A stretch of 64,000 nucleotides of DNA, from assembly GCA_023407175.1 (NCBI GenBank), contig JAEYMU010000012.1, positions 504,406-568,405 of the forward strand. Direction: 5' to 3'. How positions within the stretch are numbered: position 1 is the stretch's first letter; every line of letters starts with the position of its first letter. A program made the translations under genes and the position numbers. Positions 34,651-44,790 of this stretch are shown here, one piece after another. The DNA is from Bacillota bacterium (lineage in GTDB: Bacteria > Bacillota_A > Clostridia > Lachnospirales > Lachnospiraceae). Under the pieces are notes generated by a model, which made no database searches, had not been told where the DNA came from, and saw only the letters and a list, made by a program, of their open reading frames with translations.

Positions 34651-36798
34651 ATGTCGGAACAACAAAGCACAGAGAAGTATAAGCGCAATACTACACGCAC
34701 ACTGCTTCTTTTTACATCTGTGGCAGAGCTTATCCTATTAGTTGTAACGGCTGGTCTTAGTTTTTTTCTGAAGGATGTTTTTATAACTATCCTTCCATAT
34801 TGTTTTATCCTTGTAATCCTGTTACTGTGCGCTCAATTAATTATGCTGGACCGGTTCTTTCGTTCCATCCGGCTGATTGACCAAAGCGCTAATCTGATGT
34901 CTTTGGGGAAGTTGAATATCAGTGATATTATGACAGATAAAACAAAGGGGATAGAAACACTTTCGCTGGCCTTTAATGACATGAAGAGAAATCTGCTTAA
35001 CTTTATTGAAACCACCAAAAGCAATGTCATCGTACTATCCGATGCGGTGGACAAGGTTACAAAAAGTCTGGATATGAATTATAAGGGAAACGAGCAGATT
35101 GCGGCCAATATGTCAACCGTCGCCGAAAAGGCCCAGGGCCAGCTAAAAATTGCAAGAACATCTCTTGATAATATCCAGGAGGTAAGCCAGATGGCGAATA
35201 ATATCACCGATGCACTGGCTAAAATCGAGATATTTGTTGAAAACACGGTAAAAATCTCGACGGACGGAGCTCGTAATCTGGATCAATACAACGAGCAGAT
35301 GGAGGTTATTACCACAAATCTGAATGAAACAAAGGATTTTATTCAGACCTTAAATGACCACCTGCGGGAAATCGACCAGGTTGGCGGACTGATTATTAAT
35401 ATTACAGAGCAGCTAAAACTCCTTTCTTTAAATTCATCGGTGGAGGCCGCACGCGCCGGGGAAGCCGGCAAGGGCTTTGTAGTGGTTGCCCAGGAAATGA
35501 ATAAGCTCTCCGCCGCAACCAGAGACAGCGTCGGCCAGATCAATAAGCTGATAACAAATATCACAGGCAGTAATGCGAAGGTGAGCTCCAGTATTTCTAA
35601 TGTAACAGAGGGCTTTCAAATCAGTAAGGACATCTTCGGCGCAGTCCAGGAATCCTTTTATACCATTAATAAAAACGCCAATATTCTCAACGAGGATATG
35701 AAAAAGGTATATGAGGAATCCCAGAAAATCAGCGAAAGCACAAAGGAGATCAGCAGACAGAGTACTATCCTGAACGACTCCTCCCATGAAATCTCAAGTA
35801 TAACACAGGATGTTGCCGCAGTAACGGAAGAGGAGCTTGCGGAGAATGAAGAACTGGGCCGTCAGGCCAAGTCGCTGAAAAATATGCTGTCCGATATCGA
35901 GAGCTTATTAAAAAGATATAAAACCTCAATTGCACCGGTAAAACAAAGCAGTCCAAAGCATCTCAAGCTGGTTATGCTAAGCCCGTTGGATCATCCTTTC
36001 TGGAGAGCTGTAAGACAGGGTGCCCTATACGCACAAAATGAATTGAAGTCAAAAAATGCAGAAATTGAATATATTGGCTTTGATAAAATCGACCAATCCT
36101 TCCATACCACTCTGAAAGCTAAGATAGAGGAAGGCTGTGACGGATTAATCCTTCCGGGCTTTGTAAGCAATATTGAAGATCAGGTAAATCGGGCCAATCA
36201 AAAGAATATTCCTGTCATGGCCTTTAATTGCGATTTTCCTGAAGGAACCGGACGTCTCTCCTATTTCGGACCGGATGTCCCTGCCGCAAGCCTTCTGGCT
36301 GGAGAGCTTATTTCCAAAGGTATTGAGGAGGAGGGCGAGGTGATCCTATTCCGGGGTGACTCGACTACTTCAATTAATAAAATACGCTGCAAAGGCGTAA
36401 AATCGATTTTGTCAAAGCATAAGAAGATCAGAATTATATCCGAAATCGATGATATTACAAGCGATGACGGTGTATATCATAAGATGAAGGAGCTGCTTAC
36501 GGCACACCCCAATTTGAAAGCGGTAATTATCGTAAGCGGCGGTGTACACGCTGCTGCAAGAGCAATTGAAGATATGCGGCGGGCCGGGAAAGTCAAAATT
36601 TTCTGCTTTGATTATGACAATGAGATTATCGAGCTGATCAAAAAGGGAATTGTACATACGGCCATGGGCCAGGACCCCTTCGGACAGGGCCACGATCCGA
36701 TTATCTATATGTATAATTACCTGGTGGCAGGCGAGGTACCGGAGGACATTACCTATACCCGGACTGAGGTTATGGATATGCGGAGTGTCGGCGAATAG
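34651..36798 (+). CDS. Chemoreceptor fused to a periplasmic-binding-protein domain
   Basis: Residues 15-42 and 46-66 are two membrane helices with almost no loop between them, so there is no external sensor domain. A HAMP-like stretch and long coiled coils follow. The conserved chemoreceptor tip [16 protein letters not shown] and [13 protein letters not shown] (about 250-290) would contact CheA/CheW. Residues about 435-715 form a type-I periplasmic-binding fold ([53 protein letters not shown]) like ribose-type binding proteins. By topology this sugar-binding domain is cytoplasmic. The receptor may therefore sense an internal sugar. Ribosome-binding site GGGGGAGG precedes ATG. Confidence 0.88.
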   Translation: MSEQQSTEKYKRNTTRTLLLFTSVAELILLVVTAGLSFFLKDVFITILPYCFILVILLLCAQLIMLDRFFRSIRLIDQSANLMSLGKLNISDIMTDKTKGIETLSLAFNDMKRNLLNFIETTKSNVIVLSDAVDKVTKSLDMNYKGNEQIAANMSTVAEKAQGQLKIARTSLDNIQEVSQMANNITDALAKIEIFVENTVKISTDGARNLDQYNEQMEVITTNLNETKDFIQTLNDHLREIDQVGGLIINITEQLKLLSLNSSVEAARAGEAGKGFVVVAQEMNKLSAATRDSVGQINKLITNITGSNAKVSSSISNVTEGFQISKDIFGAVQESFYTINKNANILNEDMKKVYEESQKISESTKEISRQSTILNDSSHEISSITQDVAAVTEEELAENEELGRQAKSLKNMLSDIESLLKRYKTSIAPVKQSSPKHLKLVMLSPLDHPFWRAVRQGALYAQNELKSKNAEIEYIGFDKIDQSFHTTLKAKIEEGCDGLILPGFVSNIEDQVNRANQKNIPVMAFNCDFPEGTGRLSYFGPDVPAASLLAGELISKGIEEEGEVILFRGDSTTSINKIRCKGVKSILSKHKKIRIISEIDDITSDDGVYHKMKELLTAHPNLKAVIIVSGGVHAAARAIEDMRRAGKVKIFCFDYDNEIIELIKKGIVHTAMGQDPFGQGHDPIIYMYNYLVAGEVPEDITYTRTEVMDMRSVGE

Positions 36799-36821
36799 GC
36801 GAGGAGTTTCAAAAACATAAA

Positions 36822-36890
36822 GAGGGTGTCTTAAAAGGATTTCTGCAAAAGTAAATATCTGCTTTGCAAAATGCCTTTTAAGACACCCTC
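36822..36890. terminator. Strong stem-loop between convergent genes
   Basis: GAGGGTGTCTTAAAAGG (36822-36838) pairs perfectly with CCTTTTAAGACACCCTC (36874-36890), with further pairing GCAAA/TTTGC inside. It separates the chemoreceptor gene from the convergent GH113 gene. Confidence 0.8.
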
Positions 36891-36921
36891 AATATGTGAT
36901 TTTTACGGCTCTCATTTCCGA

Positions 36922-37890
36922 TCAAATTTTAAAATACCATTCCTTCAAAATCTTCTCGGCCTTCTTTAAATGGATATTAAAGCCTCTGTTAGTCTTCGCC
37001 TCTTCCTCTGTTTGGTAAATTTCCGTACTCCAATCCCACCAGAAAACTCCTGCAAACCAATCTTCTTTATAATAAGAAGTCAAACAGGAATCATAAAAAT
37101 TTGCCTGTTCTTCTTCACTCCATTCCAATTCAGTATGAGTAAAATCATAGGGCATCATAGCGCAGCCTTTCGCGCTCCGACAGCCGATTTCCATAAAGAT
37201 TACCTGTTTTCCCAGTCTTTTGCTTAGCTTTTTTAAATTAGCTCCCACCGCGTCCCAGGCTTCCTGCATACTTTCTTTTGTATCACCGGGAATTTTACCT
37301 ACCTTAAAATAAGCACTTGTTCCGATATAATCAACCGCATCGAACCATTTTACCTCTTCTTCTCTTCCATGGTTTGTATTATAAACAATGGGTCCCGTAT
37401 AGATCGTTCTTACTTTTTTAATCAAGCTTCTCCAGTGCCCTTCCTTACGCTCAGTACCGCTCATTTCACAGCCGATACACAGCATTTCGCAGCCGGTATC
37501 CTGGGCTATTTCAGCATAATGGCACATAAATGCACTATAATGCTCAAACCATGAATTCCAATAATTATCCCTGCCCAGCATATTACTGTCAGGAAAATCA
37601 ATATAAGCTCTCCACACACCGTCCGAACAATTAATTACGGGTTTCAGACAAACCTTTACTCCTCTGTCATGGGCCCTGCCAACCGCAAAAATAATATCCT
37701 TATCTGTAACAGTATAACGATAATCAAAATATATCTCTGCGGAAGAAAAACTCTTCTGTTCCACAGAAAAAGCCAGACACATCCAGTTAATTCCCATATC
37801 AAACAGCAAATCCTGGGATAATACCGCTTTATCCGTCCGGTACCCTCCTCTTTTTGCCATCCATCCATAAGTAAAACCCTTAATCCACAT
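36922..37890 (-). CDS. GH113 beta-1,4-mannanase/mannosidase
   Basis: The 322-residue single-domain protein begins GFTYGWMAKRGGY, typical of GH113. Expected catalytic residues are Glu142 in GCEMSGTE (acid/base) and Glu234 in FMEIGCRSA (nucleophile), close to their positions in characterised GH113 mannanases. VFWWDWST fits a substrate-binding aromatic platform. No signal peptide, so it would cut imported manno-oligosaccharides. It is last in the GH26-to-SBP operon, 17 bases after a stem-loop, with AAAGGAG before ATG and no room for its own promoter downstream of that stem. Expression probably depends on read-through. Confidence 0.87.
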   Translation of the reverse strand: MWIKGFTYGWMAKRGGYRTDKAVLSQDLLFDMGINWMCLAFSVEQKSFSSAEIYFDYRYTVTDKDIIFAVGRAHDRGVKVCLKPVINCSDGVWRAYIDFPDSNMLGRDNYWNSWFEHYSAFMCHYAEIAQDTGCEMLCIGCEMSGTERKEGHWRSLIKKVRTIYTGPIVYNTNHGREEEVKWFDAVDYIGTSAYFKVGKIPGDTKESMQEAWDAVGANLKKLSKRLGKQVIFMEIGCRSAKGCAMMPYDFTHTELEWSEEEQANFYDSCLTSYYKEDWFAGVFWWDWSTEIYQTEEEAKTNRGFNIHLKKAEKILKEWYFKI

Positions 37891-37906
37891 ATTAACTCCT
37901 TTAAAA

Positions 37907-37979
37907 TGGGCTGCAATGCCATAGGATTGCTCTTACACAGGTTCGGTAAATCCAACCTGATCCCTGACATTGCAGCCCC
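37907..37979 (-). terminator. Stem-loop between binding protein and GH113
   Basis: GGGCTGCAATG (37907-37917) pairs with CATTGCAGCCC (about 37968-37978). There is no good T-run, and the GH113 ribosome-binding site follows at once, so this may be an mRNA-stabilising or attenuating stem rather than a full terminator. Confidence 0.55.
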
Positions 37980-38003
37980 TTGTATTAATTTTAATCTGAT
38001 AAC

Positions 38004-39497
38004 CTATTCGCCTTTCCCTGCTGAACGAAAGTAATCAATTGCTCCCTGCAGGACAGGCTTAGCCGCTTCAACCGCCTGTGAAACCGTTTGTTCCTTGTCT
38101 ACACAAATAGGGAAGAATACTGTGGAGCCCATATCAAAATAAGGTGATAATGCTCCCCAGGGATCCAGCTTTGTATTTTCATAGCAGTCATAGGCTATCT
38201 GAACATCCTCTTCCGTCTGGAAGCAGCTCTCAAACCATGTCGGGTCATCCCTGTAGGAGGTGTCTCCGTCATACCAATTCAAAAACTCTTCCATTACCTG
38301 CAATACCTTGCCGGGTTCCTCCACGCCAATCGGTATCATATACATGTTACCGGCAGGAGGACTATAAAGCTTGCCGTCGCCGCTCGGTCCAATGGGATAC
38401 GGTACAACTCCGTAATCAAAAGAAAGCTCTCCGCCGTTTTCAGCCGCCAAATCATTCTGCTGTTTCAATAACCAGGCCGCTGCTGACCAGAATAATACCT
38501 TTCCGCTGACAAAGGCATTTACATTGTCGTCCCAGTCATCCTGATTCCAGGGTCTTACTGATTTATCTTCATTATATAATTTATTAACAAACTCCAGAAC
38601 TTCCATAACCGGCTTCGAGCTTAAGCCTTCCGTTTCACTTCCTGCAATGGAGCCGCCATTGTTTTGTACCAGCTGATCAATCATTTGATTCCAGGCACCA
38701 CTGAAGCCATAGGTATCATTTGTTCCGTCCTTGTTTGTATCCTGGGTACCGGCTTTCGCCAACTCAGCGAACTTTTCCCAGGTCCATTTGCCATCCTTGT
38801 ATAGCTGCTGTGGATCCTCAAGACCCAAATCTTCAACCATGGTTCTATTGTATCCCATGAATACACCACCGATGGGAAGCCCCACCTCATTAAAGAAATA
38901 GGTTCCCCCGAGTCCTTCCAGCGGCTCAATAACGCTTTGCTTACCGAATAAATCACTACCCTCCAAAGCAATATCCTTCAGATCATAGACGAGGCCTGCA
39001 AAGGCTGCGGGAACACTGAATTGCAGGTTTGTTATATAAACATCACACTCAGGAGTACCTGCGGGAATCGATGTATTAATACTGTTAATGACACCATTCC
39101 ATCCCAAATTCACGAAATCAATCTTACAGTTATACTTTTCTTCTATTCTTCTTACATTATCAAGCTTCATCTGAGCTGTCTCAGTGTTTGTCAATTTAGG
39201 GTCATCATTGATGTCCTGGTTGTCGCTGTCGTAATAATAATCCCACCAGAGACCTACCTTAATTGTCCTTCCGCCCAGGTCAAAGGCCTGATATGTATCA
39301 TTTTTCGTTGCATCCGCTTCTTCCGTCGGTTCTGCTGTCTGCGTCGGTGCTGTTGTTGCCGTGATGCCGGCGTCATCACCGGCTGCAGGTGATACCTCTG
39401 AATCTGCCGGCTTCGTTTTGTTACCGCATCCCACCATAGAAACTATCATGACCAGTGATAGTAATAGTGCGATGAACCTCTTACTTTTTCTTAACAT
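38004..39497 (-). CDS. Sugar ABC transporter binding lipoprotein (paralogue 1)
   Basis: Signal peptide with lipobox VSMVGC, cysteine about residue 24, then a Pro/Thr/Glu-rich linker and a family-1 extracellular binding fold (GGRTIKVGLWWDYYYD, GTPECDVYITNLQF, ANGWTWEKFAELAKAG-like helix, GKVLFWSAAAW). It is strikingly similar over its full length to the binding protein at 45143-46612, including identical blocks such as NTETAQMKLDNVRRIEEKYN. Both therefore arose by duplication and probably bind related manno-oligosaccharides. It has no permease genes of its own and may share those at 46673-48586. GGGAGG precedes ATG at 39497. Confidence 0.92.
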   Translation of the reverse strand: MLRKSKRFIALLLSLVMIVSMVGCGNKTKPADSEVSPAAGDDAGITATTAPTQTAEPTEEADATKNDTYQAFDLGGRTIKVGLWWDYYYDSDNQDINDDPKLTNTETAQMKLDNVRRIEEKYNCKIDFVNLGWNGVINSINTSIPAGTPECDVYITNLQFSVPAAFAGLVYDLKDIALEGSDLFGKQSVIEPLEGLGGTYFFNEVGLPIGGVFMGYNRTMVEDLGLEDPQQLYKDGKWTWEKFAELAKAGTQDTNKDGTNDTYGFSGAWNQMIDQLVQNNGGSIAGSETEGLSSKPVMEVLEFVNKLYNEDKSVRPWNQDDWDDNVNAFVSGKVLFWSAAAWLLKQQNDLAAENGGELSFDYGVVPYPIGPSGDGKLYSPPAGNMYMIPIGVEEPGKVLQVMEEFLNWYDGDTSYRDDPTWFESCFQTEEDVQIAYDCYENTKLDPWGALSPYFDMGSTVFFPICVDKEQTVSQAVEAAKPVLQGAIDYFRSAGKGE

Positions 39498-39536
39498 GAT
39501 CTTTCCTCCCTCATTTCTTTATTATTTTATGTTGGA

Positions 39537-39764
39537 TCAGAAATACCCAAATAACGTGCATCCCATTTCTTTCAGCTTTATAATTCTCATCCTGATGTCT
39601 TCCTCCGAGCATTTGAAATAGTCTGCAAGACAAGGGATGCAAAGATACTCCTTTGCGCCCCTGTTTACAAGTTTCAGATAGATAGCAATTTCATCCCGTT
39701 CCAATTTCTTATTACATTGCATACAGCAATTGGACTGTATGTTGTTTCTATTTGGTTTATCCAT
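39537..39764 (-). CDS. Small four-cysteine protein, function unknown
   Basis: The 75-residue protein has two CxxC pairs, CCMQCNKK and CIPCLADYFKC, spaced like a zinc ribbon, and a basic C-terminal helix IRMRIIKLKEMG. ATG at 39764 overlaps the alpha-galactosidase stop (TGATG), so it is translated together with that enzyme. A TTG three bases upstream is the alternative start. I do not recognise the family. It may be a metal-binding accessory or a regulatory protein of the operon. Confidence 0.6.
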   Translation of the reverse strand: MDKPNRNNIQSNCCMQCNKKLERDEIAIYLKLVNRGAKEYLCIPCLADYFKCSEEDIRMRIIKLKEMGCTLFGYF

Positions 39765-40891
39765 CAATCCTTTACCAGATATGCCCGGAATATCTTACAA
39801 TGATGCGGCTCTAATTTACAGGTATAATTCTCAGTAAATACTCCGATATCTTCATGCTCCCATAAATCTCTTAATTTGAAACCATAGCCTGCACAGGACG
39901 GCAATCCCACATCCCAGAATTGAAGAGATCCCTCACCGGCAGCATCACTCATATTAAAAAATCCGATCCCAAAGCTGCCATCCGACATGGGTTTAATATA
40001 AATTTTAACATCAGCATTATTCCACTGCTCCATGCTGTAGGACTGGCGACCTTCAGGATCCTGGTTCAGGGCAATAATCTCTTTGTTCGTCAATATCTCC
40101 CGGGTCTTTTCATTCATATTGCGGATATCACAGCCGATCATAAGCGGTGAATTCATCATTGACCATAGGGAAAAATGTGTCTTATACTCCTCATCCGTAC
40201 ATCCGCCAAGAGCTACATTCCCTTTACCGTACATTCCGACAACCAGCATATCGATATCATTATAGCAATAGGGAGCACTGTAGCATTCCTTGTTCCACTG
40301 GCTTAAGGCCAATTTTTTGATGGATTCCCAGTTATCCTGGATATCTCCTGTAGAACGGTACATATGAGCCTGTGCAGAACGAACCCATTCATAGGAATTA
40401 TCATTCCCCCAGTTACAGGCTGAAAAGAGGATTTCCCTTCCGCAGTTTTTTAACGCCATGCCCATTCTTTTATACAGAATGTGTCCCGGTATGTTATGGG
40501 GTTTATAGCAATAATCATATTTTAAGAAATCAACACCCCATTCAGCAAAGGTCCTTGCATCTGTAAATTCATGCTCCAGGCTGGAGGGATGTCCTGCACA
40601 GGTCATCGTTCCGGCGCAGGAATACATACCAAACTTCAGCCCCTTTGAATGAACATAATCAGCGACTGCCTTCATGCCATTTGGAAATTTATTCGGATCC
40701 GGAACCAGAAGTCCATTCTTATCCCTCTTCTTTTCCGACCAGCAGTCATCAATAACCAGATACTGATAGCCGGCTTCAAGCAATCCAAGCTCTCCCCAGA
40801 TATCCGCCGTATTTTTAATTAAGTCCTCGGAAATCTCCCATCCAAAGGTATTCCATGAATTCCACCCCATGGGTGGTGTTTGTGCCAACAT
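39764..40891 (-). CDS. GH27 alpha-galactosidase
   Basis: N-terminal PPMGWNSWNTFG and IDDCW are diagnostic of GH27. The nucleophile is Asp126 in FLKYDYCY and the acid/base Asp183 in RSTGDIQDNW. The 375-residue length covers the barrel and a short C-terminal beta domain. No signal peptide is present, so it acts inside the cell, removing alpha-1,6-galactose side groups from imported galactomanno-oligosaccharides. AAAGGAG precedes ATG. It lies between the esterase and the small cysteine protein in one operon. Confidence 0.94.
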   Translation of the reverse strand: MLAQTPPMGWNSWNTFGWEISEDLIKNTADIWGELGLLEAGYQYLVIDDCWSEKKRDKNGLLVPDPNKFPNGMKAVADYVHSKGLKFGMYSCAGTMTCAGHPSSLEHEFTDARTFAEWGVDFLKYDYCYKPHNIPGHILYKRMGMALKNCGREILFSACNWGNDNSYEWVRSAQAHMYRSTGDIQDNWESIKKLALSQWNKECYSAPYCYNDIDMLVVGMYGKGNVALGGCTDEEYKTHFSLWSMMNSPLMIGCDIRNMNEKTREILTNKEIIALNQDPEGRQSYSMEQWNNADVKIYIKPMSDGSFGIGFFNMSDAAGEGSLQFWDVGLPSCAGYGFKLRDLWEHEDIGVFTENYTCKLEPHHCKIFRAYLVKD

Positions 40892-40953
40892 AAATATATC
40901 TCCTTTCGGGTAAGGCTTTCATATCCTAACCAATATTGCTAATACAGCTATTA

Positions 40954-42084
40954 TCAGGCTGTTATGATTGAAGCAAGATAAAATTCCTTATCCTCCACAG
41001 CCTCTGTTATCACAATTTCAACCGTATGCTTTCCGGGCTTGCCTCCTGTTACAACATCCTGAAGAAATAATTTATCCCCCCAGGTTTCATCGAAGTTTGC
41101 ATCAAGTACCGCCGCCTTATCATAATCTTCGTCAATCACCGCTATGGCAACGGGGGCCGGATGTTTCGCATACTTCCTGTATTGAACAGATATCATACTT
41201 CCCTCTACTTCAAAGAAAATTTTGCTGCCCGCTATCTTAGCAGCCCATCCATAGCGAAAGACATCCCAGACATCTTTTTTTTCTGTCCTATCTACCGTAA
41301 AGCTGCTTAAAACAGGCTGTGTATTTCTGTTGCTTCTGCGCATGGAACTAAAATAACGGTTTGCTGTCAACGGATTTTCCGGTATCAGATATTCCTTCGC
41401 ATATTCTTTGTTCATCACACTATGATAGATGTTATCCAACAAATTGCAGATGACACCGGCTACCAGTTTATGCCCGTAATCATTTGGATGCAGATTATCT
41501 GCGCTGATATCGGTATTGAAAAGGCTTCCCTGTTCAATCAGATGATACAGACTTTCCTTCATGCTAACAATCGGCAGATCATAATACAGGCCAACCTGAT
41601 TATGCACCCTCTGGGCGTTATGCCCGTCATCATAATATACATTGTTGAACATAAACAGCGCCGGTTCCGCTTTATCAAGTAATATTTTTCGAAGCAGCCC
41701 TTCAAAGGTTTCCCGGAAGAAGTCATCGTCTTCATCATTCACACTGAACTCTGCAAATATAACATCCGGGTCAAGGGATAGTACATCTTCCGAGACTCTG
41801 GCTGCCCCAAACTGCGAAGTGGTTGCTCCAACCCCGGCATTCAGATAGCTTATCTTGCTCCCAGGAAATCTGTCCTTCCACCAGCCGTATACCTGATAGG
41901 CATAGCAGGTCTCGGGAGTAGTTGCCGCAGCCCCTGCCGTAATTGATCCCCCGATAAATGCCACCTTCAAGGGAGCACCAGATGCGGCCTTTTCCATTAC
42001 TCGCCCCATCCGGGCAAGATTCCCTATGTTTATAATGCCTCTGTCACATACTTCCTTCCAAGGAATGCCATCAAATCTGTTCAT
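40954..42084 (-). CDS. SGNH acetylesterase, CE17-like mannan esterase
   Basis: An N-terminal SGNH hydrolase domain has the block-I nucleophile in FIGGSITAG (Ser47), SVND in block III and DNLHPNDYGH with Asp196 and His199. A C-terminal beta-sandwich of about 120 residues follows (FEVEGSMISVQYRKYAKH, KPGKHTVEIVI) and may bind carbohydrate. This domain order matches CE17 mannan acetylesterases of gut Lachnospiraceae. It is cytoplasmic and would remove acetyl groups from imported mannan oligosaccharides. I chose ATG at 42084 with GGAG eight bases upstream; an in-frame ATG at 42108 is possible. Confidence 0.82.
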   Translation of the reverse strand: MNRFDGIPWKEVCDRGIINIGNLARMGRVMEKAASGAPLKVAFIGGSITAGAAATTPETCYAYQVYGWWKDRFPGSKISYLNAGVGATTSQFGAARVSEDVLSLDPDVIFAEFSVNDEDDDFFRETFEGLLRKILLDKAEPALFMFNNVYYDDGHNAQRVHNQVGLYYDLPIVSMKESLYHLIEQGSLFNTDISADNLHPNDYGHKLVAGVICNLLDNIYHSVMNKEYAKEYLIPENPLTANRYFSSMRRSNRNTQPVLSSFTVDRTEKKDVWDVFRYGWAAKIAGSKIFFEVEGSMISVQYRKYAKHPAPVAIAVIDEDYDKAAVLDANFDETWGDKLFLQDVVTGGKPGKHTVEIVITEAVEDKEFYLASIITA

Positions 42085-42141
42085 ACTTCCAGCTCCATTC
42101 CAACACATAAAACTATAGTAAATAATCGGGCAGACATGCTG

Positions 42142-43164
42142 TTACATAAGCCCCGTATTCTTATCCTCATCATAGGTATATTCGTCTGCTTTAATATAAT
42201 CAACAATCTCATCAATTGTTGTAAATGCGAGTCCGACATAGCTGTCGGCTGCACCGTAATAAATTGCAATTTTTCCTGACTCTGCATCACACAGAGCAGC
42301 GCAGGGAAATACCACGTTCGGTACAAAGCCTCTTTCTTCATACCAGGTTTCCGGTGTCAGAATAAAGTTTCTGCATCTGTGCTTTACAATAGCCGGATTA
42401 TCAATATCAAGAATACAAGCTCCCATGCTGTAAACATAACCATTACAGGTTCCGGTTACTCCATGATAGAACAGCAGCCAGCCTTCGCTGGTCTCAATCG
42501 GAGCAGAACCGCCGCCAATCTTAAGAGACTGCCACCATTGATTATATCCCCGCCCCATAACATGCCTGTGCTTTCCCCAATATACCAGATCAGGGCTTTC
42601 GCTTAAGAAAATATCACCAAAGGGAGTATGTCCGCCATCACTGGGTCTTGATAACAGCATGAAATTATTATTGATTTTCCTCGGAAAGAATACACCGTTT
42701 CTATTAAAGGGAAGGAATGGATTCTCCAATCTTATAAATTTCTTGAAATCAGTAGTCTTGGCAATACCCAAGGCAGCCCCGTAAAAATCAGTACACCAGA
42801 TAATGTAATAGGTATCCTCTACCTTTATTAACCGCGGATCATATGCATAACGCGGCATATATGCCTCGCCCTTCTCATTTTCAAAGGGGATTTTCTCCTC
42901 ACCATAGGTCCAGTGAATCGCATCCTTGCTATAACCAAGATACAGATACGGAACACCGTCAATCTGCTCTCCGCGGAATACTCCGATGAATTCTCCTTGA
43001 TAGGGAACTACTGCACTATTGAATATTCTTGCCACTCCAGGCATGGGATTTCTGTTAATAATAGGGTTTTCAGAATACCGCCAAACTGGTCCTATATAAT
43101 CCTGCGGCTTTTCCTGCCAGGGTATATTCGGTAAATTATCTGTTAGCATTTTCACTCTACTCAT
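42142..43164 (-). CDS. GH130 beta-1,4-manno-oligosaccharide phosphorylase
   Basis: The 340-residue five-bladed propeller has the GH130 features NPMPGVARIFNSAVV, YDPRLIKVEDTYY with catalytic Asp109, FFPRKINN, GGGSAPIETSEGWLLFYHGV and NVVFPCAALCD. Its length and missing N-terminal extension fit subfamily GH130_2, which phosphorolyses mannooligosaccharides from the non-reducing end to give mannose-1-phosphate. It is cytoplasmic. AAAGGAG precedes ATG. It complements the GH130_1 enzyme at 59743-60909. Confidence 0.9.
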   Translation of the reverse strand: MSRVKMLTDNLPNIPWQEKPQDYIGPVWRYSENPIINRNPMPGVARIFNSAVVPYQGEFIGVFRGEQIDGVPYLYLGYSKDAIHWTYGEEKIPFENEKGEAYMPRYAYDPRLIKVEDTYYIIWCTDFYGAALGIAKTTDFKKFIRLENPFLPFNRNGVFFPRKINNNFMLLSRPSDGGHTPFGDIFLSESPDLVYWGKHRHVMGRGYNQWWQSLKIGGGSAPIETSEGWLLFYHGVTGTCNGYVYSMGACILDIDNPAIVKHRCRNFILTPETWYEERGFVPNVVFPCAALCDAESGKIAIYYGAADSYVGLAFTTIDEIVDYIKADEYTYDEDKNTGLM

Positions 43165-43188
43165 ATTTAATCTCCTTTATGTTAATAA

Positions 43189-44790
43189 TTAATTTCCATA
43201 GGTTGTCAGGTCCGGAAGTTCATCCAGGGTAATAACCTTATCGCTTGTATAAATTTTCTTAAGCATATCCGTTTCTGTATACTGCTCCGATAGGGTGTAT
43301 GTATTATTTTTTACTATAAACTCACCCTCCCAGGTTCCAAAATATAACCACATCGCATTGTCACGCACGGCCAAGTCCGGATCAAACATGCATCCATTCT
43401 CAGACAATGCAATCAGCTTCCTGCTGTCTTGTGTCCAATCTGCCAGCTCAAAGAATTTATCCGCCTGTGACGAGTATATCTTTTCTCCCGGGTAAATATC
43501 CGTGGCAACAATATCCACATATTCATCTCCTGGATACCAATCCTTGTTCTGGCCATTCCATACCCAGATGAGATTATGAATATCGTGGTAATTGACCAGA
43601 CGGTCATAGAGCAGCTGGTATAGCTTCTTATATGCATCGGCACCTGACGCTCCCCACCAGAACCAGCCGCCGCTGGCTTCATGCAGAGGCCGCCACAGTA
43701 TCGGTATATCAGCGGTTTGCAATCTCTTTAGCTGAACAGCAATGGCATCGATATCCTGAAGCAGCAGCTCATAGCCCTCCGGGTCATCACCGTTCATAAT
43801 TTTTGATAGATCAATTGTAGTTGCATCGGTATAAAACCCTCTCCACCAGGGGTTACCCTCCGAATTAATCAAATAGGGCTCCGGCGCATTCCAGTGCCAG
43901 CAAAAGGTAACAATTCCGCCCTTTTTATGAAATGCTGTAGCATAGTCCACATCATGACCTGTGGCGCCGTTTGCTGTTCTTGAGGGTGTATAATCAATCA
44001 GGTCCAGTCCAAGGATTGCAGGATACTTTCCAGTGGCATTATTGATTGCCGTAAATTCCGGACCTAAGATTCCCAGGTTGCCATATTGACCTGAAATAAT
44101 ATATTTTCCGTAGGTATCCGTTAAATACCGCATTAATCTTTTGGTACTGTCTGTTGCCTTGGGATCACATAGATTATCCGAAATTTCATAGATTGATGTA
44201 TCCACCGGCTTAGAAGCGGTTACGATTAATGAGTCAACTAAAACCCATCCCCAGTTCTTTGTCATCTGTACCTGATGCTCTCCTTTTGTCAGATAAACTC
44301 TGTTCAGTATTGAATCAGTAAAATCATCCTTATCTACGGTTGCCAGTCCGATATTTTCACCATCCAACAGAACGTTATTTTCCTTATGCCCCGTATTACC
44401 GGCACTGATAAAATTCAAATCATAGGCTCCGTTTCCTGGGACATTAACCGTAAAGGTTATTGTATCACCCTCCGACTGCATTCCGGTAAGGTATCCCGTA
44501 CCGGTATAGCCCTGTTTTGAATTTTCCACCTTGATGTTACCGCTATAGGCGGCGTCCTCTGCTTCCAGAATCAATTTAAAATTTACATCATAATCGGGGT
44601 CCTCGGCAGTACCTGTGACTTCCGCTTCTGTTTCCGAAGCAGGAATATCTTCTGTTATGGCTGCCGTCGGAGTAATTGTCAAATTCGCAGTCTGTGATAC
44701 TATATCATCATCTTTCGTTTTTTTACATCCAATCAATGTCACTGCGGCTATCATTATGATAAACGCTAGCTGTAAAATATACTTTTTCAT
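43189..44790 (-). CDS. Secreted GH26 beta-mannanase lipoprotein with CBM
   Basis: ATG at 44790 (GGGAGGGAG upstream) starts a signal peptide with lipobox TLIGC. An acidic Thr-rich linker is followed by a CBM35-like sandwich (about residues 70-192: LEAEDAAYSGN, VENSKQGYTGTGYL, GWVLVDSLIV) and a GH26 barrel (about 200-527). Catalytic residues are Glu371 in WRPLHEASGGWFWWG and Glu464 in IALSENGCMFDP. It is anchored to the outer face of the membrane and makes the first cuts in mannan. It is the first gene of the GH26-GH130-esterase-GH27-binding protein operon. Confidence 0.94.
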   Translation of the reverse strand: MKKYILQLAFIIMIAAVTLIGCKKTKDDDIVSQTANLTITPTAAITEDIPASETEAEVTGTAEDPDYDVNFKLILEAEDAAYSGNIKVENSKQGYTGTGYLTGMQSEGDTITFTVNVPGNGAYDLNFISAGNTGHKENNVLLDGENIGLATVDKDDFTDSILNRVYLTKGEHQVQMTKNWGWVLVDSLIVTASKPVDTSIYEISDNLCDPKATDSTKRLMRYLTDTYGKYIISGQYGNLGILGPEFTAINNATGKYPAILGLDLIDYTPSRTANGATGHDVDYATAFHKKGGIVTFCWHWNAPEPYLINSEGNPWWRGFYTDATTIDLSKIMNGDDPEGYELLLQDIDAIAVQLKRLQTADIPILWRPLHEASGGWFWWGASGADAYKKLYQLLYDRLVNYHDIHNLIWVWNGQNKDWYPGDEYVDIVATDIYPGEKIYSSQADKFFELADWTQDSRKLIALSENGCMFDPDLAVRDNAMWLYFGTWEGEFIVKNNTYTLSEQYTETDMLKKIYTSDKVITLDELPDLTTYGN

